Shown: piece after piece, positions 36,525 through 45,924 of the stretch
How the letters are laid out: each line of letters begins with the position of its first letter
Numbering within the stretch: position 1 is the stretch's first letter
DNA from: Afipia sp.
Lineage (GTDB): Bacteria > Pseudomonadota > Alphaproteobacteria > Rhizobiales > Xanthobacteraceae
DNA: 64,000 nucleotides
Assembly: GCA_017474385.1 (NCBI GenBank)
Contig: JAFVHU010000155.1
Coordinates: 81,057-145,056 of the forward strand
Reading direction: 5' to 3'
Notes under the pieces: generated by a model
Seen by the model: the letters and a program-made list of their open reading frames with translations, nothing else
Database searches by the model: none
What the model was told of the DNA's origin: nothing
Position numbers and translations under genes: made by a program

Positions 36525-38243
36525 ATGGCCGCGCGCCTCAGTGAAAAAGAATACATGGAGCAGTTGCACGCGCTGTGGAACAAGACGTGGCCAAAAGGGA
36601 TCGCGCGCACGCCACAGTACCCGCACGGCGAGGTCGCGCTGACCGAATATCTGCGTGCCTGGGCAAAGCAGCGGCCGCAGCGGCCAGCGGTGATTTTCTA
36701 CGGCCATGTCACCACCTATGCCGATCTCGATCAGCAGAGCGATCGTTTCGCGGCTTTGTTGCAGGCCAAGGGCGTGCGCAAAGGCGATCGCGTTGCGGTG
36801 TTCCTTCCGAATTGTCCGCAGTTCCACATCGTGTTCTTTGGCATTCTCAAGCTCGGTGCGATCCATGTGCCGGTCAGTCCGCTGTCGCGGGCTTTCGAGC
36901 TTGCCTATGAATTGAACGATACCGACGCCGAGGTCATCGTTGCGCTCGACCAGCTCGCTGCGACGGTCGATCAGGTGCGCGGCGAAACCAAGCTGCGCGA
37001 GGTCATTGTCACAAGCTTTGCGGACGTCATTCCGGCGGAGCCATCCATTCCGACTCCGGATTCGATCAGGACGCCGCGTCTGGCGGTTCCTGGCGCGACC
37101 GATTTGTTGCCCGCTCTTGCAGCGATGCCTGTACCTGTCCCGCTGCCGCCCGCGAATCCTAATGACATTGCGGCGCTCAACTACACCGGCGGCACTACCG
37201 GCATGCCGAAAGGCTGCGTCCATACGCAGGGCGACATGGTCTATACGGCGGCAGCCAACCACGGCATTTCGGTCGCGGCCGACGAGGACAGCATCTTTCT
37301 GTCGTTCTTCCCGGAATTCTGGATCGCGGGCGAAAACTTTGGACTGATCTTCCCGTTGTTTGCGGGCGCAGCGCTGGTGTTGCTGGCGCGGTGGGATGCG
37401 GTGAGCACGCTTGCGGCCATCGACAAGTATAAAGTGAACATCACGGCGATGCCGGTCGATGGCGCTGTCGAGCTGATGGATCATCCGCGATTCAAGGAGT
37501 TCGATCTGTCGTCGCTCACCCAGGTGCGCGTGGTTTCATTCGTCAAGAAGCTCAATCCGGATTACCGCAAGCGCTGGAAGGACCTCACGGGAACGATCCT
37601 GACCGAGGCGTCGTATGGAATGACCGAAACTCATACGTCGAACACTTTCACGGCAGGCTTTCAGGACGGCGATTTCGATCTGATCTCGCAGCCGATCTTC
37701 GTCGGGCTTCCGGTGCCGGGCGCTGAGTTCAAGATTACCGACTTCGAGACCGGCGAATTGGTGCCGTTCGGAAGCGAGGGCGAAATCCGCGTCCGGACGC
37801 CGTCGCTGCTCAAGAGCTACTGGAACAAGCCTGAAGCGACGGCGGAATTGCTGGTCGATGGCTGGCTGCGCACCGGGGATATCGGAAGCATCGACACGGA
37901 CGGATTTCTGCATTTTCTCGGCCGCCGCAAGGAGATGCTGAAGGTCAAGGGGATGAGCGTATTCCCGCCGGAGATCGAGGCGCTGCTGGGGCAACATCCG
38001 GCTGTGCTGGGATCGGGTGTTGTCGGACGTGACGATCCCGACAAGGGGCAAGTGCCGGTGGCGTTCATTCAACTAAAGCCCGAAGCGATCGGAACCAAGC
38101 CGGAAGACATCCGTGCGTGGTGCGCCGAGCGGATGGCCGTCTACAAGGTGCCGGAAGTGCGGATCATCACGGCATTGCCTATGACCGCGACCGGCAAGGT
38201 CAAGAAGCAGGAGCTGGACGTGAAGACGCCCGCCGCTTCGTGA
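36525..38243 (+). CDS. Acyl-CoA synthetase (AMP-dependent ligase)
   Basis: 572 residues. The P-loop NYTGGTTGMPKGCVH lies near residue 219, the adenylate motif EASYGMTETHTS near 365, the hinge FLGRRKEMLKVKGMSVFPPE near 465 and the catalytic Lys region PMTATGKVKKQEL at the C-terminus. It activates a carboxylic acid to its CoA thioester. Position after a peptide-type transporter and before an acyl-CoA carboxylase suggests uptake, activation and carboxylation in sequence. The SD is GGAAGG. Confidence 0.9.
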   Translation: MAARLSEKEYMEQLHALWNKTWPKGIARTPQYPHGEVALTEYLRAWAKQRPQRPAVIFYGHVTTYADLDQQSDRFAALLQAKGVRKGDRVAVFLPNCPQFHIVFFGILKLGAIHVPVSPLSRAFELAYELNDTDAEVIVALDQLAATVDQVRGETKLREVIVTSFADVIPAEPSIPTPDSIRTPRLAVPGATDLLPALAAMPVPVPLPPANPNDIAALNYTGGTTGMPKGCVHTQGDMVYTAAANHGISVAADEDSIFLSFFPEFWIAGENFGLIFPLFAGAALVLLARWDAVSTLAAIDKYKVNITAMPVDGAVELMDHPRFKEFDLSSLTQVRVVSFVKKLNPDYRKRWKDLTGTILTEASYGMTETHTSNTFTAGFQDGDFDLISQPIFVGLPVPGAEFKITDFETGELVPFGSEGEIRVRTPSLLKSYWNKPEATAELLVDGWLRTGDIGSIDTDGFLHFLGRRKEMLKVKGMSVFPPEIEALLGQHPAVLGSGVVGRDDPDKGQVPVAFIQLKPEAIGTKPEDIRAWCAERMAVYKVPEVRIITALPMTATGKVKKQELDVKTPAAS

Positions 38244-38322
38244 GTTGATCGCCGAATTTTCATCCGGTGCGGTGTCACAAATATCCGCGCCGGAGTGACG
38301 TTGTTTCGCGACGGAGAGAGTT

Positions 38323-41300
38323 ATGTCATTTCGCAAGCTGCTGATCGCCAACCGCGGCGAGATCGCCATTCGTATCGCGCGCGCCGCCGCAGACGCCGGG
38401 CTCGCAACGGTTGCGATCTACCCGGCTGACGACGCGTTGTCGCTTCATGTCCGCGCGGCGGACAAGGCCTGCGAAATTCCGGGACGCGGCGCGCGCGCCT
38501 ATCTCGATATTGAAGGTGTGATCTCGGCGGCGAAGTCCACCGGGTGTGATGCGTTGCATCCGGGTTACGGATTTCTCAGCGAGAACGCCGTGCTGGCGCG
38601 GCGCTGCGCCGAAGAAGGGATCGTGTTCGTCGGGCCGTCGCCTGAGGCGCTCGATCTGTTCGGTGACAAGGTCGCGGCAAAGGCGCTGGCCAAACGCTGC
38701 AACGTGCCCGTAATCGAGGGCACTGTCGGGCCAACCACGCTGGAGGAAGCCAAAACCTTCTTCGCATCGCTCGGCAAGGGCGGTGCGGTCATGGTCAAGG
38801 CGATGGCCGGGGGTGGCGGCCGCGGCATGCGCGCTGTCGAAAGAGCACCCGATCTGGAGGAGGCTTATGCGCGCTGCCAGTCCGAGGCGAAAGCGGCATT
38901 CGGCAGCGACGGCGTTTATATCGAGCGGCTCATTCGCAAAGCACGTCATATCGAAGTGCAAATCATTGGCGACCGGCACGGCGCGATCAGCCATCTGTGG
39001 GAGCGCGAGTGCACGATTCAGCGCCGCAATCAGAAGCTGATCGAGGTTGCGCCAAGCCCCTCGCTCAGCGATGGCCTTCGTACGCGCATCGTTGAAGCGG
39101 CAAAACAATTGGCCGCAGCGGCGAAATACGACAGTCTCGGCACCTTTGAGTTTCTCGTAGATGGGGAAGCCGGCGAGGGCGATGGGGCTTTTGCCTTCAT
39201 CGAGGCCAATCCGAGGCTTCAGGTCGAGCATACGGTTACCGAAGAAGTGCTGGGCGTCGATCTCGTGAAGTCCCAGTTGGCAGTCGCAGACGGCGCGACG
39301 CTGGGTTCGCTCGGGCTCGCGCAATCCGATATCCCGTCGCCGCGCGGCTTTGCGATTCAATCGCGCATCAACATGGAAGTGATGGACGAGAGCGGAGCGA
39401 CAAAACCAACCGGCGGGGTGCTGGCGGTGTTCGAGCCCCCATCCGGGCCCGGCGTGCGCGTCGATACGTTCGGTTATGCGGGCTACAAGACGAGTGCTGC
39501 CTTCGACTCGCTGCTGGCCAAGGTGATCGTTCACACGCCATCGGCACGCTGGCCCGATGCGGTTGCGAAGGCTGCGCGCGCGCTGCGCGAGTTTCGTATC
39601 GATGGTGTTGCGACCAACATCCCGTTCATCCAGGCATTGTTGGCAAATCCCGATTTCGTCGCCAACCGGATCAGCACGAATTTTGTCGATACCAATGTCG
39701 CCGCGCTTGTTGGCGCCACGAAGGAAGCCGCGCCGCCACTGTTCTTTACAAGCACTGGAGAAGATAAAGCGGGTACGGCCGCCAAGAGCGATGGCGCGAC
39801 AAGCGGACCGGCCGGATCCGTCGCGGTGGCCGCGCCACTGCAAGGCACGGTGGTTGCGATCCCGGTGGCCGAGGGCGATGTGGTTCATCCCGGGCAACAA
39901 CTCGCGATCATCGAATCCATGAAGATGGAGCATCTGGTGACCGCCCAGCAGGGCGGAAAGATCACCAGAATCGTTGCCGCTGACGGCGTCACGCTGATGC
40001 AGGGCGAAGCCATTCTCTATATCGAGCCGCAGGAGATGGCCGGGCAGGAGATGGTGGAGGAAGCGGAGGTCGATCTCGATTTCATTCGTCCCGATCTCGC
40101 CGAGATGATCGCACGCCAGGGCAACACGCTGGACGAAAACCGGCCGCAGTCGGTGGAGCGCCGCCGCAAGACGAACCAGAGGACAGCGCGGGAGAATATC
40201 GCGCAACTCGTTGACGACGGATCGTTCATGGAATACGGCTCGCTGGCGATCGCGGGCCAGCGCCGCCGGCGGGCGCTCGATGATCTGATCAAGAACACGC
40301 CAGCGGATGGTCTCGTGGCCGGCGTCGCCACCGTGAATGCGGCGAAACTCGGCGAGCAGGATGCGCGCTGCATGGTGATCTCTTACGATTACACCGTTCT
40401 GGCCGGCACTCAGGGCCATATGAATCACAAGAAGATCGATCGCATGCTCAGCCTTGCCGAGCAATGGCGCATGCCGCTGGTGTTTTATGCGGAAGGTGGG
40501 GGCGGGCGGCCGGGCGACACCGATCGGCTTGGCATGACCGGCCTCGACGGGCCGTCCTTTGTGCAGTTCGCGCGTCTGTCCGGACTCGTGCCGGTGGTCG
40601 GCGTGGTCTCCGGCTATTGCTTCGCGGGCAACGCCGCGATGCTCGGCTGCTGTGACGTCATCATTGCCACCGAGAATGCGTCGATCGGCATGGGCGGACC
40701 GGCGATGATCGAAGGCGGCGGCCTCGGCGTCTATCATCCGGCGGAAGTGGGACCTGTGTCGTTCCAGTCGCCGAATGGCGTCGTCGATATTCTGGTCGCG
40801 GACGAAGAGGCCGCGACGGCTGCCGCGCAAAAATATCTGTCATATTTTCAGGGCGCGATCTCGGACTGGAAAGCGCCTGACCAGCGGCTGTTACGCCGCG
40901 CGATTCCTGAAAACCGGTTGCGGGTCTACGACATCCGCTCGGTGATCGATCTGGTGGCGGACGAGGGGTCGGTGCTTGAGATACGGCGCGATTTCGGCGT
41001 CGGCATGATCACGGCGTTCATCCGCGTCGAGGGCAAGCCGTTCGGCCTGATCGCGAACAATCCGAAGCATCTCGGCGGCGCCATCGACGCCGACGCCGGC
41101 GACAAGGCGGCGCGATTCCTGCAGCTGTGCGACGCATACGACATTCCGATCGTGTCACTGTGCGACACACCGGGCTTCATGGTCGGGCCGGAGGCAGAGA
41201 AGACCGCGATCGTGCGTCACGTCGCGCGAATGTTCGTGACCGGCGCAAGCATCACGGTCCCGCTGTTCGGTATCGTGCTGCGCAAGGGTTATGGCCTCGG

Positions 41301-41640
41301 CGCGCAATCGATGATCGGCGGCGGTTTCCATGCGTCGTTCTTCACGGCAGCGTGGCCGACCGGCGAATTCGGCGGCATGGGGCTGGAAGGTTATGTCCGG
41401 CTCGGATTCCGCAAGGAGATGGAAGCGATCCCGGATCCGGTCGAGCGGGAGAAATATTACAAAGCCAAGGTCGCCGAACTCTACGCCAACGGCAAGGCCA
41501 CCTCGATCGCGTCGGTGTTCGAGATCGACAATGTGATCGATCCGGCGGCAACGCGAAGCTGGATCATGGCCGGGCTGCGCTCGGTGCCGAAGCCTGCCAA
41601 GCGCGAGCATCGCAAGCGGCCATGCGTCGATACCTGGTAA
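38323..41640 (+). CDS. Single-chain multidomain acyl-CoA carboxylase (LCC type)
   Basis: 1105 residues in one chain. Biotin carboxylase comes first (MSFRKLLIANRGEIAIRIAR; ATP grasp MVKAMAGGGGRGMR; ERECTIQRRNQK; about 1-445), then the biotin carrier with ESMKMEH (biotinylated Lys534), then the full carboxyltransferase with N and C halves (about 600-1090; GHMNHKKIDRML, GGGFHASFFTAAWPTGEFGG). Most bacterial propionyl- or acetyl-CoA carboxylases are split; this order is that of the single-chain long-chain acyl-CoA carboxylases. Chain-length preference cannot be read. GGAGAGAG precedes the start. Confidence 0.93.
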   Translation: MSFRKLLIANRGEIAIRIARAAADAGLATVAIYPADDALSLHVRAADKACEIPGRGARAYLDIEGVISAAKSTGCDALHPGYGFLSENAVLARRCAEEGIVFVGPSPEALDLFGDKVAAKALAKRCNVPVIEGTVGPTTLEEAKTFFASLGKGGAVMVKAMAGGGGRGMRAVERAPDLEEAYARCQSEAKAAFGSDGVYIERLIRKARHIEVQIIGDRHGAISHLWERECTIQRRNQKLIEVAPSPSLSDGLRTRIVEAAKQLAAAAKYDSLGTFEFLVDGEAGEGDGAFAFIEANPRLQVEHTVTEEVLGVDLVKSQLAVADGATLGSLGLAQSDIPSPRGFAIQSRINMEVMDESGATKPTGGVLAVFEPPSGPGVRVDTFGYAGYKTSAAFDSLLAKVIVHTPSARWPDAVAKAARALREFRIDGVATNIPFIQALLANPDFVANRISTNFVDTNVAALVGATKEAAPPLFFTSTGEDKAGTAAKSDGATSGPAGSVAVAAPLQGTVVAIPVAEGDVVHPGQQLAIIESMKMEHLVTAQQGGKITRIVAADGVTLMQGEAILYIEPQEMAGQEMVEEAEVDLDFIRPDLAEMIARQGNTLDENRPQSVERRRKTNQRTARENIAQLVDDGSFMEYGSLAIAGQRRRRALDDLIKNTPADGLVAGVATVNAAKLGEQDARCMVISYDYTVLAGTQGHMNHKKIDRMLSLAEQWRMPLVFYAEGGGGRPGDTDRLGMTGLDGPSFVQFARLSGLVPVVGVVSGYCFAGNAAMLGCCDVIIATENASIGMGGPAMIEGGGLGVYHPAEVGPVSFQSPNGVVDILVADEEAATAAAQKYLSYFQGAISDWKAPDQRLLRRAIPENRLRVYDIRSVIDLVADEGSVLEIRRDFGVGMITAFIRVEGKPFGLIANNPKHLGGAIDADAGDKAARFLQLCDAYDIPIVSLCDTPGFMVGPEAEKTAIVRHVARMFVTGASITVPLFGIVLRKGYGLGAQSMIGGGFHASFFTAAWPTGEFGGMGLEGYVRLGFRKEMEAIPDPVEREKYYKAKVAELYANGKATSIASVFEIDNVIDPAATRSWIMAGLRSVPKPAKREHRKRPCVDTW

Positions 41641-41646
41641 GGCGAG

Positions 41647-41673
41647 AGCCCTGTCCCTTGCGAGGGCAGGGCT
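41647..41673. terminator. Hairpin between convergent genes
   Basis: AGCCCTG-T-CCCT and AGGGCAGGGCT pair with one bulged T around TGCG. It fills the 46-base gap between the carboxylase and the VWA gene and could end both transcripts, though it lacks a T run. Confidence 0.55.
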
Positions 41674-41686
41674 GTCAGCTCGTGTT

Positions 41687-43057
41687 CTACTGGTAAGACG
41701 CTACGATGTCCGAAATGGCGCGTTCGAGTTGCCGTGCCGTAGAGCATTGGCGCACGACGCTGCAATACGTTGCGTATCGCGGCATCTCGGAATCGCCCAT
41801 GCCCCAGATCATGCGCCCTTCGGGATTGAGCCAAACAACCCGCTTCGACCTCTCCGAGATACGGCGCAGGATGTCCGCACGCGGGTTGAGATTGTTCGTG
41901 CGTGCGTCACCTAGCACGATGACTGTGGTTTGCGGTGTCACATGCCGCATCCATTGCGCTTCGAAATCCGCCAGCGATTTTCCGTAGTCGGACGATCCCA
42001 AGCCAACCAGCGACATGATATCCGCCATCGCGGCTTCGGGCGATTTCGAATCCAGAATGTCGCTGACCTCGACCAGGTGACCTGAGAACGCGAACGACCG
42101 GACGTCGGACACGACTTCGTTCAGGCTGTAGATAAGCAGCAGGAAGAAGTCGGACACCTTGGCGACGGAGCCGCTGACGTCACAGATGGCTACAATCTTG
42201 GGTTTGTCGCGGTGGCGGCGTTTCCATGTCGTCAGGAAAGGAACGCCACCCCACGCGGCATTGCGCCGAATGGTCCGGCGCACGTCGAGATGCCCACGCC
42301 GCTGGCGCTTGCGGGGCCTGCTGTAGCGCTCGCGAAGCCGCCGCGCCATGGTGCGGATGAGCGTGCGCATCTGGTCGGCCTGCCGCCGGTCGAGCTGGGA
42401 GAGGGGCGCGTTCTTCAGGATTTCGTTGCGCAGATTCTCGGTTTCTTCGCGCCCATAAAGAAGGAGTGCCTGTGAGACGCGATCGCGAACGTTTTCGCGC
42501 AAGGCCTCAGTCGCCGCGGCCAGCCGCTCGGCTTCGGAAGGATTGGTCTGGGCCAGTTGCTCCAGATCGTCGCGCAATTGCTGAATTCCGAGAAGGTCGA
42601 GAATCCTGCTGGAGAAAACGCCGCGTTGAGTGAAAAACCGGATGTCGGACAGGGAAGCGGCGTTGGCAGCATTGGCAATGGCCGCTTCCATCTCGGCGCG
42701 ATCCTGCGAGAGAAGCGTTTGCGCCAGTTGGCCGAGACCCGCGGAAGGCGCGCCGGTTGCGGATTCGGCCTGCCCAGACTCTGAAGCTTCTTCCGGATTG
42801 CTCGATGCACTCGAATCGTCATCGGCCAGGGGTTGGCTCAACTCGGGATGATCGAAGAACACATCAAAGCAGTCGCTGAGCAGCCGCTTTTCTTCCTGGC
42901 TCTTGGCGAGCGTCACAAGGAAGGTGTCGCGCAGAACGGACCGGTCGTAAAAGCCGATATCAGCCACAGCCCTCATCGCATCCATGCTCTCGGACGGCGA
43001 GATGCGAACACCAGCGCCCCGAGCAGCACGAAAGAAGCGATGAAGGTTTTCCCTCAT
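41687..43057 (-). CDS. VWA-domain protein, CoxE-like
   Basis: 456 residues. A C-terminal von Willebrand A domain has the metal site DVSGSV near residue 290 and the GLGSSDYGKSL and VIVLGDARTNN segments; the N-terminal half is helical with an acidic Ser/Glu stretch (about 95-120). Its gene follows a MoxR AAA+ gene by four bases, the CoxD-CoxE arrangement known from carbon monoxide dehydrogenase maturation. No cox structural genes are in the window, so its client is another enzyme or complex. Confidence 0.88.
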   Translation of the reverse strand: MRENLHRFFRAARGAGVRISPSESMDAMRAVADIGFYDRSVLRDTFLVTLAKSQEEKRLLSDCFDVFFDHPELSQPLADDDSSASSNPEEASESGQAESATGAPSAGLGQLAQTLLSQDRAEMEAAIANAANAASLSDIRFFTQRGVFSSRILDLLGIQQLRDDLEQLAQTNPSEAERLAAATEALRENVRDRVSQALLLYGREETENLRNEILKNAPLSQLDRRQADQMRTLIRTMARRLRERYSRPRKRQRRGHLDVRRTIRRNAAWGGVPFLTTWKRRHRDKPKIVAICDVSGSVAKVSDFFLLLIYSLNEVVSDVRSFAFSGHLVEVSDILDSKSPEAAMADIMSLVGLGSSDYGKSLADFEAQWMRHVTPQTTVIVLGDARTNNLNPRADILRRISERSKRVVWLNPEGRMIWGMGDSEMPRYATYCSVVRQCSTARQLERAISDIVASYQ

Positions 43058-43061
43058 TTAA

Positions 43062-44039
43062 TTATCCGAAGACGTTTTGACGGCCAGCCTTGGCCACGAA
43101 AGCGCTGACTTGCGGCAGCGTGGTCTCGATGTCGGCTTCGTACTTCAGGAGAACATTCAGCGTTTCCTTGACGGTCTCGCTGTCGAGTTCCGATGATTCC
43201 AGAAGGACGAGGACCCGTGCCCAGTCGATGGTCTCGCTGACCGAGGGCAGCTTTTTCAGATCGAGCGTGCGGACTTCATTGATGAAACTAACGATCTGCT
43301 TGCGCAGGGATTGCGAGATTCCTGGAACGCGGCCTTCGATAATGCGCTCTTCGAGCTTCTGATCGGGAAATCCGATGTGAAGATGAAGGCAGCGCCGCTT
43401 GAGTGCGTCGCCAAGGTCACGCTCGCCGTTGGATGTCAGAATGACGGTCGGCGGCACGATAGCGGAGATCGTCCCAAGCTCGGGAATGCTGATCTGGAAA
43501 TCAGACAGAATCTCCAAAATAAGTGCCTCGAATTCGGCGTCGGCCTTGTCGATTTCGTCGATCAGCAACACGCAGCCGTTGGTCTGTTGCAGCGCCTGCA
43601 ACAGGGGGCGCGGCTCGACGAACTCGCGGGAGAAGAAGACGTCGCCAAAATCGTGCAGGCGGCTCAAGGCGGCGGGAAGTGTTTCAGCCCCGCCGAGAAC
43701 TTCGCCGACCTTGTCTTTCAGTATCTGCGTATAGAGAAGCTGCTTGGCGTATTTCCACTCGTAGAGCGCCTTTGCCTCATCAAGGCCCTCATAACACTGC
43801 AAGCGGATCATCGAGAGGTTGCGCGAGGCGGCGATAGCTTTGGCAAGCTCGGTTTTGCCGACGCCCGCCGGGCCTTCGACGAGGATGGGCTTTTCAATTC
43901 GCTGCGCGAGAAAGACCGCGGTCGCAATCTGGCGGCTGGCGATATAGCCGGCCGAAGCGAGGCTTTTTTCGACGGCCTCAATTGAAGCTGTCGGCAGATG
44001 TTCGGTCACGGTCGATAACTCCGGCTGTTGTTGGATCAC
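43062..44039 (-). CDS. MoxR-family AAA+ ATPase, CoxD-like
   Basis: 325 residues. Walker A VEGPAGVGKTELAKA is near residues 52-66, Walker B CVLLIDEIDKAD near 155, sensor 1 VILTSNGERDLGDALKRRC near 213. MoxR proteins act as chaperones that insert metals or remodel complexes together with a VWA partner, here the next gene. Start ATG 44039; upstream lie 240 bases with no gene before the divergent ABC-F gene. Confidence 0.9.
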   Translation of the reverse strand: MIQQQPELSTVTEHLPTASIEAVEKSLASAGYIASRQIATAVFLAQRIEKPILVEGPAGVGKTELAKAIAASRNLSMIRLQCYEGLDEAKALYEWKYAKQLLYTQILKDKVGEVLGGAETLPAALSRLHDFGDVFFSREFVEPRPLLQALQQTNGCVLLIDEIDKADAEFEALILEILSDFQISIPELGTISAIVPPTVILTSNGERDLGDALKRRCLHLHIGFPDQKLEERIIEGRVPGISQSLRKQIVSFINEVRTLDLKKLPSVSETIDWARVLVLLESSELDSETVKETLNVLLKYEADIETTLPQVSAFVAKAGRQNVFG

Positions 44040-44280
44040 CCTAAACCGGAGGCAGCCAGCCAGCGAGGGCGTATGAACGCATTGCTACGATGCTGTTTGG
44101 CTGGCGTCCATATTGCTCTAATAATTCCGCATAAGCCATTGATATAAATGAGTTATAGCCGCCGTGCGAAACTCTAAGTTTCTGGGGTCGTAATCACGTG
44201 GTCTGGTGCTGATACGCACCCTTCCGTGGCCGCGCCACATGGCATAAGACGGCGCAACTTTTCCCCTGACTCGTGTGCAA

Positions 44281-45903
44281 ATGATCCGTCTCGACAATAT
44301 CAGCAAGCAGAATGGCCATCAGATTCTCTTCATCGAAGCCTCCGCGGCGCTTCAAAGGGGGGAAAAGGTTGGTCTCGTCGGTCCTAACGGGTCGGGCAAG
44401 ACGACACTGTTCCGGATGATCACCGGCCAGGAACTTCCCGATGAGGGGCAGGTGGCCGTCGATCGCGGTGTGACCATCGGCTACTTCAGTCAGGACGTCG
44501 GTGAGATGTCGGGCCGCAGCGCTGTGTCCGAGGTGATGGACGGCGCCGGGCCGGTAAGCTCCGTGGCTGCCGAGTTGAAGGAACTCGAGGCCGCAATGGC
44601 GGATCCGGACAAGGCGGACGAGATGGATGCCATCATCGAGCGCTATGGAGAGGTGCAGCACCGCTTCGAGGAACTGGACGGCTACGCACTGGAGGGTCGC
44701 GCGCGCGAAGTCCTCGCGGGTCTGAGCTTCAGTCAGGAAATGATGGACGGTGATGTCGGCGCGCTGTCGGGCGGCTGGAAAATGCGCGTGGCGCTTGCCC
44801 GTATCCTGCTCATGCGGCCTGACGCGATGCTGCTAGACGAACCGAGCAACCATCTGGATCTCGAGAGTCTCATCTGGCTGGAGGAATTCCTGAAAGGTTA
44901 TGAGGGCATGCTGCTGATGACTTCGCATGATCGCGAGTTCATGAACCGCATCGTGACCAAGGTGGTGGAGATCGACGGCGGCTCGTTGACGTCGTACTCG
45001 GGCAACTACGAATTCTACGAGCAGCAGCGTGCGCTGAGCGAAAAGCAGCAGCAGGCGCAGTTCGAACGCCAGCAGGCGATGCTGGCCAAGGAGATCAAGT
45101 TCATTGAGCGGTTCAAGGCGCGTGCCTCGCATGCTGCGCAGGTGCAGAGCCGCGTCAAGAAGCTGGACAAGATCGAACGTGTCGAGCCGCCCAAGCGCCG
45201 CCAGACCGTGGCGTTCGAGTTTCTGCCGGCGCCGCGTTCCGGCGAAGACGTCGTGAGCTTGAAGAACGTACACAAGGGGTACGGCAGCCGCAGCATTTAC
45301 GAAGGGCTGGATTTCTCGGTGCGGCGCAGGGAACGCTGGTGTGTCATGGGCATCAATGGCGCGGGCAAGTCCACGCTGCTGAAGTTGGTCGCGGGCTCCA
45401 CAGAGCCGGACAATGGCATGGTGAACCTGGGTGGCAGCGTGAAGATGGGTTACTTCGCGCAGCACGCCATGGATCTGCTCGACGGCGAACGCACCGTGTT
45501 CGAAGAACTGGAGTATTCGTTTCCTCAGGCAGGGCAGGGCTCTTTGCGTGCGCTGGCCGGATGCTTTGGATTCTCCGGCGACGATGTCGAGAAGAAATGC
45601 CGGGTTCTGTCAGGCGGCGAGAAGGCGCGGCTGGTGATGGCGAAGATGCTGTTCGATCCGCCGAACTTTCTGGTGCTGGACGAGCCCACGAACCATCTCG
45701 ACATGGCGACGAAGGAAATGCTTATCGAAGCGCTGTCGCAATATGAAGGCACCATGCTGTTCGTCTCGCATGACCGGCATTTCCTCGCCGCGTTGTCCAA
45801 CCGGGTGCTTGAGCTGACACCTGAGGGTATTCACCAGTATGGCGGCGGCTACACGGAGTATGTGGCGCGGACAGGGCACGAGGCGCCTGGCCTGCGAAGC
45901 TGA
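44281..45903 (+). CDS. ABC-F family ATPase
   Basis: 540 residues from ATG 44281 (GTG 44275 is an alternative). Two ABC cassettes without membrane parts: GPNGSGKTTLFRM, LSGGWKMRVALARIL, LLDEPSNHLDLES, then GINGAGKSTLLKL, LSGGEKARLVMAKML, LVLDEPTNHLDMA. Between them is the basic linker RFKARASHAAQVQSRVKKLD, the P-site tRNA interaction motif of ribosome-associated ABC-F proteins. Likely a translation factor of the YbiT/Uup/EttA group rather than a transporter. Confidence 0.93.
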   Translation: MIRLDNISKQNGHQILFIEASAALQRGEKVGLVGPNGSGKTTLFRMITGQELPDEGQVAVDRGVTIGYFSQDVGEMSGRSAVSEVMDGAGPVSSVAAELKELEAAMADPDKADEMDAIIERYGEVQHRFEELDGYALEGRAREVLAGLSFSQEMMDGDVGALSGGWKMRVALARILLMRPDAMLLDEPSNHLDLESLIWLEEFLKGYEGMLLMTSHDREFMNRIVTKVVEIDGGSLTSYSGNYEFYEQQRALSEKQQQAQFERQQAMLAKEIKFIERFKARASHAAQVQSRVKKLDKIERVEPPKRRQTVAFEFLPAPRSGEDVVSLKNVHKGYGSRSIYEGLDFSVRRRERWCVMGINGAGKSTLLKLVAGSTEPDNGMVNLGGSVKMGYFAQHAMDLLDGERTVFEELEYSFPQAGQGSLRALAGCFGFSGDDVEKKCRVLSGGEKARLVMAKMLFDPPNFLVLDEPTNHLDMATKEMLIEALSQYEGTMLFVSHDRHFLAALSNRVLELTPEGIHQYGGGYTEYVARTGHEAPGLRS

Positions 45904-45924
45904 ACCGGGCAGAAACGGTCTGGC

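Noticed and set aside
38326-40830. 834-codon minus-strand frame opposite the carboxylase
   Set aside because: Long only because of codon bias on the opposite strand; Arg/His-rich and without motifs.
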